Shown piece by piece: positions 56,701-64,000 of a DNA stretch of 64,000 nt. A program made the position numbers and the translations under genes. The notes below the pieces were generated by a model. That model did not search any database and had not been told where the DNA came from. It saw only the letters and a program-made list of their open reading frames with translations. Each line of letters starts with the position of its first letter. Positions within the stretch are counted from its first letter, which is position 1. This stretch comes from Atrina japonica (lineage: Eukaryota; Mollusca; Bivalvia; Pterioida; Pinnidae), in NCBI GenBank assembly GCA_030159075.1, contig BROG01000462.1, positions 248,001 through 312,000 on the forward strand, in the 5' to 3' direction.

Positions 56701-57651
56701 AATAATGACAATTTTCATATATATGTCATTGTGATATATCCCAGCAAACTAGAAATGAAAGATACAACAGAATCAAGCACACACACTTCATACTTAGATA
56801 TTTTACTTAATATAAACACAGACGGGCAACTAAGCTATACGACAAACGCGACGATTTCAGCTTTCCCATTATAAATTTTCCACATTTAAGTAGTAATATC
56901 CCTCAGTCACCCGCATATGGAGTTTATATTTCACAAATGATCCGATATGCCAGGGCGTGTACAACATATAAAGATTTCATATACAGAGGTAAACTACTCA
57001 CTGACAAATTATTGACACAGGGATATCGAAAACCACATTTAATCACAACGTTCCACAAATTTTACGCTCTGTATAATATTCTTGATTGCGACTACTCTGT
57101 TTCACTAAGTGAAATGTTGAGTTGCCTTTTTGTTGGCGGTTGTTGAGACGTCTGTACCAATTGTGACGAGGATACACTCCTCACGTGTTTCATTGGACTT
57201 GACTGTGGACTCACGGCGGGTGTGACCGGTCGACAGGGGATGCTTACTCCTTCATGGCACCTGATCCCACCTCTTGGATTCCGGAGGTCCGTGTTTGTCC
57301 ATTTTTACCGGATTTGTATCTATGTCCTGGACATTCTATTGATTTATACTTTGGTATCTGAAATTTTTTTTATCTGTATACCCTGGATTTACTTATAGTT
57401 AAATATACCAAACCTCTTATGGAATATTTTTCAGTGTTTATATTACACAAAACCTGTTATATGTTCTAACATTTCATCTGCTAGTGACAATTTTTTATTT
57501 TATTCTTGTATTTATTTTCATTTGGCTCATTTTTTAGGCCAAAGAGTTTGGAAGAAAAGCTGTTGTGGCTAGCGAAGGAGACCCTGATGACAACTTATCG
57601 CGAGCTGTTGTGGAATTTATGAAAATACTGGATACTCAGAGAAGCACATGA
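44616..57651 (+). CDS. ZMYND12: ZMYND12, MYND zinc finger / TPR-like axonemal protein
   Basis: Eight coding exons: 44616-44722, 49308-49449, 50541-50712, 52462-52631, 53806-53928, 54560-54680, 55115-55260 and 57538-57651. All have GT-AG borders and compatible phases, and sum to 1,095 nt, or 364 residues plus stop, essentially the length of the vertebrate protein. Residues 16-53 form the MYND finger: C16-C19, C27-C30, C36, H40, H49, C53, with the family's Y-Y-C-x3-H-Q-K-A-D-W signature. The rest is helical and TPR-like, with repeated motifs such as LFEGRHEQAVPAAMQSL, LGRLNQAEEYLAQAQ, LGLLYAAKGEYDEAL and ANVFFRQGRMDVADSLY. In animals ZMYND12 works with TTC29 in the sperm axoneme (dynein-arm region) and its loss impairs motility. 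The role here is inferred from orthology. The upstream flank has four tiny uORFs and four short palindromes. Confidence 0.95.
45165..46928. mobile_element. Long hairpin (arms about 320 bp) in ZMYND12 intron 1, left arm split by an 850-bp insertion
   Basis: The right arm (46622-46928) is continuous. Its reverse complement matches 45165-45319 (CAACAGCCGCTGAGAT, CGCCCAACAATTAAAA) and then 46161-46312 (ATTATCTATACTGTTGTCCT, TTGAGTGAACTGCCATTG, GGTCACATGATGT). The left arm is therefore interrupted between about 45319 and 46165, with TGTAC at both junctions. The loop (46313-46621) contains TATAAAATTTAAATAATTAA tandem units. Foldback-type transposon. Confidence 0.8.
46929..48380. other. ZMYND12 intron 1, no further feature
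   Basis: No exon, terminal repeat or tandem array is recognised. Confidence 0.4.
48381..48527. mobile_element. 147-bp MITE with long TIRs (ZMYND12 intron 1)
   Basis: GGGCCCGTTTTACGAAAGGT GGTAAGTCCTAAATCTTAA at the left is inverted at the right as TTAGGATTTAGGACTTACGA CCTTTTGTAATACGGGTCCC, arms of about 40 bp. The centre (ACTATGGCAACTCATCGCTG) is unique. No coding capacity. Confidence 0.85.
48744..48834. mobile_element. TTAACTCA foldback element, copy 2 (ZMYND12 intron 1)
   Basis: Starts TTAACTCATCAACCCC and ends GGGTTGAATGAGTTAA, inverted ends. Closely related to 2049-2133 in its interior. Confidence 0.65.
49308..49449 (+). CDS. ZMYND12: ZMYND12 exon 2
   Basis: The acceptor CTTGTAG|TGG completes Cys36. 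Encodes the second half of the MYND finger (HQKADWMGIHEKIC) and a charged linker ending LLVKK. The donor AAG|GTATAT is in phase 0. Confidence 0.92.
50010..50180. mobile_element. CAGTAAAACCT MITE, copy 1 (ZMYND12 intron 2)
   Basis: AGTAAAACCTGCTTTTGC at the left and the reverse complement of AAGTTTCATTGTA at the right are short inverted ends. The interior CTGTATATAAAGACCACCTC and CTGGTTTTGTTG is shared with the copy at 52641-52817. Resembles Tc1/mariner-type (pogo-like) MITEs. Confidence 0.7.
50300..50378. mobile_element. TTAACTCA foldback element, diverged copy 3 (ZMYND12 intron 2)
   Basis: TTTAACCCATCTACCCC ... AGACCAGTCCAGTGCCTTTA ... GGGGTTAATAA. Matches the interior of copy 2 (AGACCAGTCCA). 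Confidence 0.5.
50541..50712 (+). CDS. ZMYND12: ZMYND12 exon 3
   Basis: The acceptor TTATTCCAG|GGC opens in phase 0. Encodes GHMIDLTRTTGQK and the first TPR-like helices up to LILGEASI. The donor ATAG|GTAAGA is in phase 1. Confidence 0.93.
50795..51470 (+). repeat. Tandem array in ZMYND12 intron 3 (33- and 55-bp units)
   Basis: Core GACATCAGTAATCACTTAAA GCTGTAAATACA is repeated about 14 times. Long units add GTGTATACAATGTCTTCATG and short units do not. Alternation of unit lengths suggests higher-order amplification. Confidence 0.92.
51757..52035 (+). mobile_element. tRNA-derived SINE, copy 5 (ZMYND12 intron 3)
   Basis: Full-length structure: A box TGGCTCAGTTGGTAG at 51766, a degenerate B box near 51810, then the body GGTTTCCTGTCCTTCGGATG and AGACAGTAAAAACCAAGG, and a tail ACAACAATAAACAATTAAAC. 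Same orientation as the host gene. Confidence 0.9.
52462..52631 (+). CDS. ZMYND12: ZMYND12 exon 4
   Basis: The acceptor TGTTTACAG|GTTTG completes a Gly codon. Encodes two TPR-like hairpins (LNQAEEYLAQAQWTVL, LYRNLGLLYAAKGEYDEAL). The donor GATGAT|GTGAGT is in phase 0. Confidence 0.93.
52641..52817. mobile_element. CAGTAAAACCT MITE, copy 2, abutting the exon 4 splice donor
   Basis: CAGTAAAACCTACTTG at the left and the reverse complement CAGTGGAACTTGTG at the right are inverted ends, each flanked by TA (52639-52640, 52818-52819). TA duplications and CAGT ends fit a Tc1/mariner-superfamily MITE. The insertion starts nine bases into intron 4, leaving the donor GTGAGTATA intact. Confidence 0.85.
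53806..53928 (+). CDS. ZMYND12: ZMYND12 exon 5
   Basis: The acceptor TTTGTTTAG|ATT and the donor GAGAG|GTTAGT give an exon of exactly 41 codons, phase 0-0. Encodes IYHASEEFGTGDIRTSGGYF and the helix ANVFFRQGRMDVADSLY. Confidence 0.93.
54560..54680 (+). CDS. ZMYND12: ZMYND12 exon 6
   Basis: The acceptor TTTCAACAG|GTT opens in phase 0 and the donor TTTAG|GTAAAA closes in phase 1. Encodes VSNIWYNHLLQIVKV and a charged stretch KEEEYGL. Confidence 0.92.
55115..55260 (+). CDS. ZMYND12: ZMYND12 exon 7
   Basis: The acceptor TTTTGTAG|ATG completes an Asp codon. Encodes DEAQEAEAVQVLNAIYDMRE and VCHALSMLYFILYDIQK. The donor AAG|GTACTA is in phase 0. Confidence 0.93.
55795..56582 (+). repeat. 31-bp tandem array in ZMYND12 intron 7, about 25 copies
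   Basis: Unit GATTGACTCACAATCACATG GCTATTTACGA, with an ACAACCTCATGG variant interspersed. Variation patterns repeat in blocks of three to four units, implying amplification of multi-unit blocks. Confidence 0.95.
56640..57400 (+). pseudogene. Reverse-transcriptase retroelement remnant (Penelope-like suspected), in ZMYND12 intron 7
   Basis: The frame from about 56650 encodes FRYINDVLSINN, which corresponds to the YxDD active-site box with the first Asp changed to Asn, followed by DTTESSTHTSYLDILLNINT. After a frameshift near 56870 a second frame (from 56937) encodes MIRYARACTTYKDFIYRGKL and related sequence up to EMLSCLF. This order of motifs is typical of reverse transcriptases in Penelope-like elements of invertebrates, but I cannot confirm the clade. 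N-terminal parts are missing. The 3' tail (57170-57400) is shared with 33315-33640 and 25345-25440. Confidence 0.75.
57538..57651 (+). CDS. ZMYND12: ZMYND12 exon 8 (last)
   Basis: The acceptor ATTTTTTAG|GCC in phase 0. Encodes AKEFGRKAVVASEGDPDDNL and the C-terminus ILDTQRST before TGA at 57649-57651. Confidence 0.93.
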   Translation, partial: AKEFGRKAVVASEGDPDDNLSRAVVEFMKILDTQRST

Positions 57652-57833
57652 AATATGAACAATTACTACATACAAAGTCATTCTGGATAATATATGTCCT
57701 GTCAGAATAATGTTGAGTTTCAGTGCTGCAGTTTCTCACAGAACACATGACAATACTGACAAATTAACTGTGTCTTGACTATTTATTGATGACTCAGCAT
57801 GTTGATATTTTGTAGTTATCTAAATTGGGTTGT

Positions 57834-57839
57834 ATTAAA
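57834..57839 (+). promoter_or_regulatory. Possible ZMYND12 polyadenylation signal ATTAAA
   Basis: ATTAAA lies 183 bp after the stop codon and is followed within about 25 bp by a T-rich, TGTATG-containing segment. Plausible but unproven; no canonical AATAAA is nearer. Confidence 0.35.
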
Positions 57840-58011
57840 CCCTTCTATTGTACTGTTAAATGTATGTTTACTAAATATATCACATGCAACATTCTCAAAC
57901 AGTTTTCTTGTCTCTCTATATGTATAAAAAAGCAAATGTATATGTCAGGACCATCCTATGTCAGGAAAACCAAATTTCATTGGAATTTCTTATAGAAACT
58001 CTTTATCGGAC

Positions 58012-58033
58012 ACACACACACACACACACACAG
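58012..58033. repeat. (CA)n microsatellite
   Basis: About 11 CA units. Confidence 0.9.
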
Positions 58034-58265
58034 GGTCACAAATCCTGTAATAAGAAACATGTTTACAACCAAAATAAGTATATTCATTGCACCCAGTGTA
58101 CTTTCTAATAATCAGTGTCTTATTGGCATAGGCAATCAGCATTTCTCTGTATTTTTAGTATTTTATGATAAGTCACAGAACTATTACTTGTAATGCTACA
58201 AATAGCAACAGTATATATAGCTACAAACAGCAGACAAATTGTGTAAACATATTGCTAATAAGTCT

Positions 58266-58502
58266 TCACACATCCACATCAAACAGGTAAATCACTAAAT
58301 TAAAAACATTACAGTGACATGAGACTTCCGATCCTCTACTAGAAGAAACTCTACGTTGCTGTAACTTGCTGAATTTATTTAATACGCGTTTAAACGTGTT
58401 TACTGAAAAAGTTGGCATATCAAGTTTAGATAAAATCGCGCCCATTGCCGTTCCTACAGAAGAAATCGAATAATGCATTGAAAAATTTACGAAGAAAACC
58501 AT
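58266..58502 (-). pseudogene. Possible transposase-like fragment on the - strand
   Basis: An uninterrupted 78-codon frame contains SVGTAMGAILSKLDMPTFSV followed by NTFKRVLNKF. The A-M-x3-L...L-x-M-P-x-x-S pattern recalls Mutator-like transposase-related proteins seen in invertebrate genomes. This is a weak, by-eye resemblance. In the second copy of the surrounding duplication (about 61060-61220) the same frame is broken by small deletions. Confidence 0.22.
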
Positions 58503-60420
58503 ATATTTTCTGTTCTCACTCTACTCATAGACACTTAACGCTTTAAGAATAATTGGAAACTTTTGTCACCAAAGTTATAATTTGAGATGCTATTCCGCAC
58601 AACATCTCTCATTATTGCTGTGTATACAAAAAGTCTCATATAAGGTTTAAGTCGGTAAAGCCATTTGTATTATTATCTGCCACTACCTTATTGTGCATTT
58701 AAAAGCCCGTCACCAAGCCGTGTGGCCTTAATTTGATGATCGACAAATTTTAGTTTTCTTTCGCTAAACATTGTAGATATTGTTATAAACCAATCATGGA
58801 TACAAATTTTAAAGAAATCTTATAATTTGTTCATATGAAGCAAGATTTTGAAATACTTGGTGTCAAGTCATTACACTTTTTGGAACTCCGATGTATTGGA
58901 TGCCCCTCCCTGTTTATGACTGGATTCCTTTTCATCAAAGACTTTAGCCAAATGTCTTGCACATATTCGACAGAAACGAGTTCCTCAGGAAGAAGTCGAT
59001 ATTGTCTTAAAGTATACAACACACGATTGACGACGACATTACCAAAAAAATCACAAACAGGCCTCTCAACCATGAGACGATGTCATTTTTTACTCATCTG
59101 CTCCCACCTTTGGTCCAACATGGCCATTGGCGCATATCGTCAGGCACCAAGTAGGCCCCGACAATTGAATACACACACTAGACAGCCGCGGAAAATACTA
59201 TATGCACAACATTTGGACAGCACACCACCAAATTATTTCCCATATGGGACTCATGCTAATTTACAAATCTTCAGCGTCACTTGTCACTCCTCATGCTTTT
59301 ATTATATCTTGGGTCAAAAGAAGTACCCTGCCCTGCCGTGAAAGAATCAATATTTTTGATTTTACTTCAAATTTTCACCTTTGTTTACAACTCGTAGTAT
59401 TCCGCACAAAGAAAATATCTATCACTCACTATGACCCCCTCCACTTTCAATTTCAACACGTCAACCCTATATATTTCCCAACAGTACTACCAGATACTTC
59501 ATGTATCTTTTTTATCACCTTGTTATGTTCACTTATTATGATGGTGCAAACTAATTTTTCATTTAATGACCAAATCAGATCACTGGGCTCATTCTTTACC
59601 CTCCGCACAACTTTGGCTGTCCAAAATGTCTAGCGCCCATGTTAGCTAAAAAATGCTGGTGTTTTTCCATATATTATCAATATCACGACTGGAATCATCT
59701 CTGTTCCTTCTTTATAGTTTGTTCCGTCTCACTTCATTTATTCTCCTTCCCTTTGATCCCCCACTGCTATCTCTAGGCATACCTCATCCAGTCTTGAATG
59801 TTTATAATTTTTTTTTCAATTTAATTGTTCTGTCACTCCATCTGCAAAACCTGTAATTTCCCTGATAGCCCCTAACTTGAAATACAATAACTAGGGATTG
59901 TAATATCGAGCAAATACATACCATAGCTAGCATCAATGCCCAACATATATAAGTCAATAAAAGCCTAATTTATATATCATAATATTTCACCAATATATGA
60001 TTTTCATATCCTTATGAAAAAAACCTGTATTAATTAATGTATAGGGCCAATGAATAATATAGTCAGTTGTGAAAAATATCTCAATGTGAATATCCTTCCA
60101 GACACGTTATGCTCTTTTTTCGTATATACAGGTATATCTTTGAAGAATGTGAATAATACAACATACCACTAATATCACACGTCACCTTCGCTATAATTAC
60201 TATCCGTATTCATAAAGTTGTTTTTTTTTTTTATTAATTTTTTTAATTTGAAAACTACAACTGCCTTAAGATTATTTATACAATGTTACATTTCTAAATA
60301 TATATTCATATAGGCTATATTATACCGCTATTATATACTTATATTAGTGTATTTATAAAAAATAAAAAATAACAAAACAATAAACATAAACAATATATAT
60401 CACTCTCCTGCGTATATTTA
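58279..60420 (+). repeat. Roughly 2.1-kb duplicated block, copy 1
   Basis: From AAATCACTAAATTAAAAACA to the satellite border this block is collinear with 60844-62885 (for example ACAACACACGATTGACGACG, AATGACCAAATCAGATCACT, CATACCTCATCCAGTCTTGA). Reading frames in either strand (such as 58835-59341 and 59202-59633) are not recognised as proteins. Confidence 0.88.
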
Positions 60421-60840
60421 TGTGTGCCGGGACTCTTTTTTTTTTTATTTTTTTTCCCAGTCTCTTACTAATATATTCTACTTCAAACTGTGCGAACGTC
60501 TCTCAGTCGGGGTTCCTCTTACGAAATACATTCACTTCAATACTCTGTGCGGACTCTACTCAGTCATCTCTAATATACTTAACACTCACTTGAGCGGACT
60601 CTCTCTAATCTCTTTAATATATTCACTTCAACACTTGTGCGGAACTAACTGTCAATCTCTTTAATATATTCACAATTTTCAACACTACACCTGTCCCCCT
60701 CCCCCCCCCCCCCCCCTTATCTCCCACTGCGGAACTCTTAATCTCGGCTATATCAGTCATCTGATATAAGTTACTATGTGCCGGACTACTCCCATTCTCT
60801 TTAATATATTCACTTCAACACTTGTACGGACTCTCCCAGT
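60420..60840 (+). repeat. Satellite patch between the duplicated blocks
   Basis: Units of the TGTGCGGACTCTC / TCTTTAATATATTCACTTCA type, as at 62880-64000, but irregular and containing homopolymer runs (T10 at about 60438, C17 at about 60700). Confidence 0.88.
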
Positions 60841-60843
60841 CTT

Positions 60844-62805
60844 TAAATCACTAAATTAAAAACATTACAGTGACATGATGATGCAAAAGGATGATTTGAA
60901 TTAAATGAATACTTTCATCCGCGTTCTCAAATTTGTAAGTTTAAACATGAACAATTAAAATGTAATAAAATAAAAGACTCTTGTGTTTCTCTTTTGAAAT
61001 TAAATTGTTTTGCCTTACAATATGTGATAGCACTAAAATCTATTACTAATTTGCGATTTCCGATCCTTACAGAAACTCTACGTTTGCTGTAAACTTGCTG
61101 AATTTATTTAATACGGTTTAAGTGTGAAAAGTTGATATCAAGTTTAGATAAAATCGGCCCATTGGTTCCTCAGAAGAAATCGATAATGTTGAAAAATTTA
61201 CGAAGAAAACCATATATTTTCTGTCTACTTACCTCTGACCTTAACCTTTAACGAATAATGAAACTTTTGTCACAAGATATTTAGATGATTCCCGACAACA
61301 TTCTCATATTGCTGTGTATACAAAAAGTCATATAGGTTTAAGTCGGTAAGCCATTTGTATTATATTGTACCCTATGTCATTTAAAGCGTCCAGCGTGTGG
61401 CTTATTTATGGACAAATTTTGTTTTCTTTCGTAAACATTGTAGATATTGTATAAACAATCATGGATACCAAATTTTAAAGAAATCTTATAATTTGTTCAT
61501 ATGAAGAAGATTTTGAAATATGTGTCAAGTCATTACACTTTTGGACTCCAGTTGGAGCCCCTTTTAAGACGGATTCCTTTTCATTCAAAGACTTTAGCAA
61601 ATGTCTTGCACATATTGACAAAACGGTTCCTCAGAAGAAGTCGATATTGTCTAAAAGTATACAACACACGATTGACGACGACATACAAAAAATCCAAACA
61701 GGTCAACATGAGACGATGTCATTTTACTCATCTGTCCCACCTTGGTCCAACATGGTGGCATATCGTCAGGCCAACGTAGGCGAAATTGTACACCAACCAG
61801 CAGCCGACATATAGACAACATATGGACAGACACCACCAAATATTTTCCCATAGGCCTCAATGCTAATTTACAAAACTTCAGGTCACTGTCACTCCCATGT
61901 TTATTATATCTGGGTCAAATAAGTACCCTGTGGTGAAAGATCAATATTTTTTTTGATTTGCAACAAAAAATAGGTTTTCACTTGTTTACAACTCGTAGTA
62001 CTCGTAGTATTCCGCACCAAAGGAAAATATCTATTCCTCATATGACCCCTCCCTTTCAATTTTCAACCGTCAACCCTATAATTTCCAAAGTACTACCAAT
62101 ATTCATGTATCTTTTTTTATCACCTTTATTTCACTTATTAATGGCAAAACTAATTTTTTCATTTAATGACCAATCAGATCACTGGGCTCATTTTACCCTC
62201 CGCACAACTTTGGGTGTCCAAAATGTCTGCGCCCATGTTGTAAACAAAGCTGGTGTTTTTCCATATATTATCAATTCTGACTGGAATCATCTCTGTCTTT
62301 TTATAGTTGTTCACGTTCCTTCTTTTTCTCCTCCCTTTGTCCCCCACTGCTATCCTTGGCATACCTCATCCAGTCTTGAATGATTTTTTTTTCAATTTAA
62401 TTGTTTGTCACTCCATTGCAAAACCTGTATTTCCTGATAGCCCCTAATTGAAATACAATAATAGGGCATTGAATATCGAGCAAATACTACTAGTACATAA
62501 TGCAACATATATAAGTCAAATAAAAGCCTAATTTAAATATCATAATATTTACCAATATAGATTTTCATATCCTTATGAAAAACCTGTATTAATAATGTAT
62601 GGCCAATGAATAATATAGTCAGTGTGAAAAATATCTAAATGTGAATATCCTTCAGACACGTATGCTCTTTTCGTAATACAGGTATATCTTTGAAGAATGT
62701 GAAATACAAAAACCACTAATATACCACGTACCTTCGCTAAAATACTATCGTTTCATAAAGTTGATTTGAAACTAAACTGCTAGATTAATTTATAAATGTA
62801 CATTT

Positions 62806-62878
<73 letters not shown>

Positions 62879-62885
62879 ATCTCCG
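60844..62885 (+). repeat. Roughly 2.0-kb duplicated block, copy 2 (indel-rich)
   Basis: Collinear with 58279-60420 but shorter through dozens of one- to few-base deletions, often at homopolymers or dinucleotides. An extra segment of about 175 bp (about 60882-61062) is absent from copy 1. A (TA)n tract at 62811-62876 replaces a short AT run in copy 1. Confidence 0.88.
62811..62876. repeat. (TA)n microsatellite
   Basis: About 33 TA units at the border between duplicated block and satellite. Confidence 0.95.
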
Positions 62886-64000
62886 GTATATTTATGTGTG
62901 CGGGCTCTCCCAGTCTCTTTAATATATTCACTTCAACACTTGTGCGAACTCTCTCAGTCTCTACAATACATTCACTTCAATACCTGTGCGGACTCTCTCA
63001 GTCTCTCTAATATACTTAACACTCACTTGTGCGGACTCTCTCAATCTCTTTAATATATTCACTTCAACACTTGTGCGAACTCTGTCAATCTCTTTAATAT
63101 ATTCACTTCAACACTCACCTGTGCGGACTCTCTCAATCTCCGGTATATCAGTCTCTGATATAATTACATGTGCGGACTCTCCCATTCTCTTTAATATATT
63201 CACTTCAACACTTGTACGGACTCTCCCAGTCTTTATAATATATTCACTTCAACACTTGTACGGACTCTCTAAGTATCTATAATATATTCACTTCAACACT
63301 TGTACGGACTCTCTCAGTCTCAGTCTCTAATATATTTACGTGTGCAGACTCTCCCAGTCTCTTTGATATATTCACTTCAACACTCACCTGTGCGGACTCT
63401 CTCAGTCTCAGTCTCTGATATATTTACGTGTGCAGACCCCCCAGTATCTTTAATATATTCACTTCAACACTTGTGCGGACTCTCCCAGTCTCTTTGATAT
63501 ATTCACTTCAACACTCACCTGTGCGGACTCTCTCAGTCTCAGTCTCTGATATATTTACGTGTGCAGACTCTCCCAGTCTCTTTAATATATTCACTTCAAC
63601 ACTTGTGCGGACTCTCCCAGTCTCTTTGATATATTCACTTCAACACTCACCTATGCGGACTCTCGCAGTCTCAGTCTCTGATATATTTACGTGTGCAGAC
63701 CCCCCAAGTATCTTTAATATATTCACTTCAACACTTGTGCGGACTCTCCCAGTCTCTTTGATATATTCACTTCAACACTCACCTGTGCGGACTCTCTCAG
63801 TCTCAGTCTCTGATATATTTACGTGTGCAGACTCTCCCAGTCTCTTTAATATATTCACTTCAACACTTGTGCGGACTCTCCCAGTCTCTTTGATATATTC
63901 ACTTCAACACTCTTCTGTGCGGACTCTCTCAGTCTCAGTCTCTTATATATTTACGTGTGCGAACTCTCCCAGTCTCTTTGATATATTCACTTCAACACTC
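62880..64000 (+). repeat. Higher-order satellite array running off the window end
   Basis: Basic units of about 44 bp (TGCGGACTCTCCCAGTCTCT, TTAATATATTCACTTCAACA) are organised from about 63300 into a three-unit higher-order repeat. It is marked by ACGTGTGCAGAC at 63426, 63557, 63689 and 63821, a 131-132-bp period. The serine/leucine-rich frames across it are artefacts. The array continues past 64000. Confidence 0.93.

Noticed and set aside
58835..59633. Overlapping + strand frames of 168 and 143 codons in the duplicated block
   Set aside because: The corresponding frames are broken in the second copy and show no family motifs. They overlap each other in different frames, as expected of shadows.
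62986..63497. Ser/Leu-rich frames near the window end
   Set aside because: They are translations of the higher-order satellite.

Overview
This is an AT-rich, intron-bearing, repeat-dense eukaryotic nuclear sequence. The two intact genes have animal-specific architectures. The repeats (tRNA-derived SINEs, foldback and TIR elements, reverse-transcriptase remnants, long TA tracts and minisatellites) look most like a mollusc, probably a bivalve. That taxonomic call is an inference from repeat style, not a proof.

Two multi-exon protein-coding genes are well supported, both on the + strand. (1) 30011-36457 is a three-exon major facilitator superfamily transporter of the MFSD4 / sodium-dependent glucose transporter 1 type. 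It is about 488 aa, splice phases agree at both junctions, and four N-glycosylation sequons sit in its large loop. (2) 44616-57651 is an eight-exon ZMYND12 orthologue of about 364 aa: an N-terminal MYND zinc finger followed by TPR-like helices. This is an axonemal/sperm-flagellum protein in animals. A third, isolated exon-like reading frame lies on the - strand at 6533-6775 (or to 6815) and is of unknown identity.

Layout: 1-6.5 kb holds dispersed repeats, a 29-bp tandem array, a 197-bp TIR element and a 1.8-kb TIR element rich in CTTAAG. 6.5-14 kb holds the isolated exon, three copies of a roughly 0.8-kb dispersed repeat (R1, one split by a SINE with a 16-bp target duplication) and a 75-bp minisatellite. 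14.6-15.7 kb is a 155-bp satellite-like array. 17.2-22.4 kb is a nest of DNA transposons: a 2.06-kb CAGGG-ended element inserted in a second dispersed repeat (R2), plus 269-bp and 1.07-kb TIR elements. 25-29.8 kb holds retroelement remnants, foldback elements, microsatellites and a SINE. 30-36.5 kb is the transporter; its first intron carries a roughly 61-bp minisatellite with 16 perfect CACGTG motifs and a 93-bp near-perfect palindrome. 37-43.5 kb is microsatellites and R3/R2 repeats without genes. 43.5-44.25 kb, just upstream of ZMYND12, holds four copies of a short TATA-like palindrome. 44.6-57.7 kb is ZMYND12, with introns packed with a long hairpin, MITEs, a SINE, two tandem arrays and a reverse-transcriptase remnant. 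58.3-64 kb is a roughly 2.1-kb tandem duplication interleaved with a higher-order satellite that runs off the window end; copy 2 looks indel-ridden.

No CRISPR, operon, rRNA or genuine tRNA gene was seen. The two genes have no evident functional link. Most of the window's information content is in how the repeats are nested.
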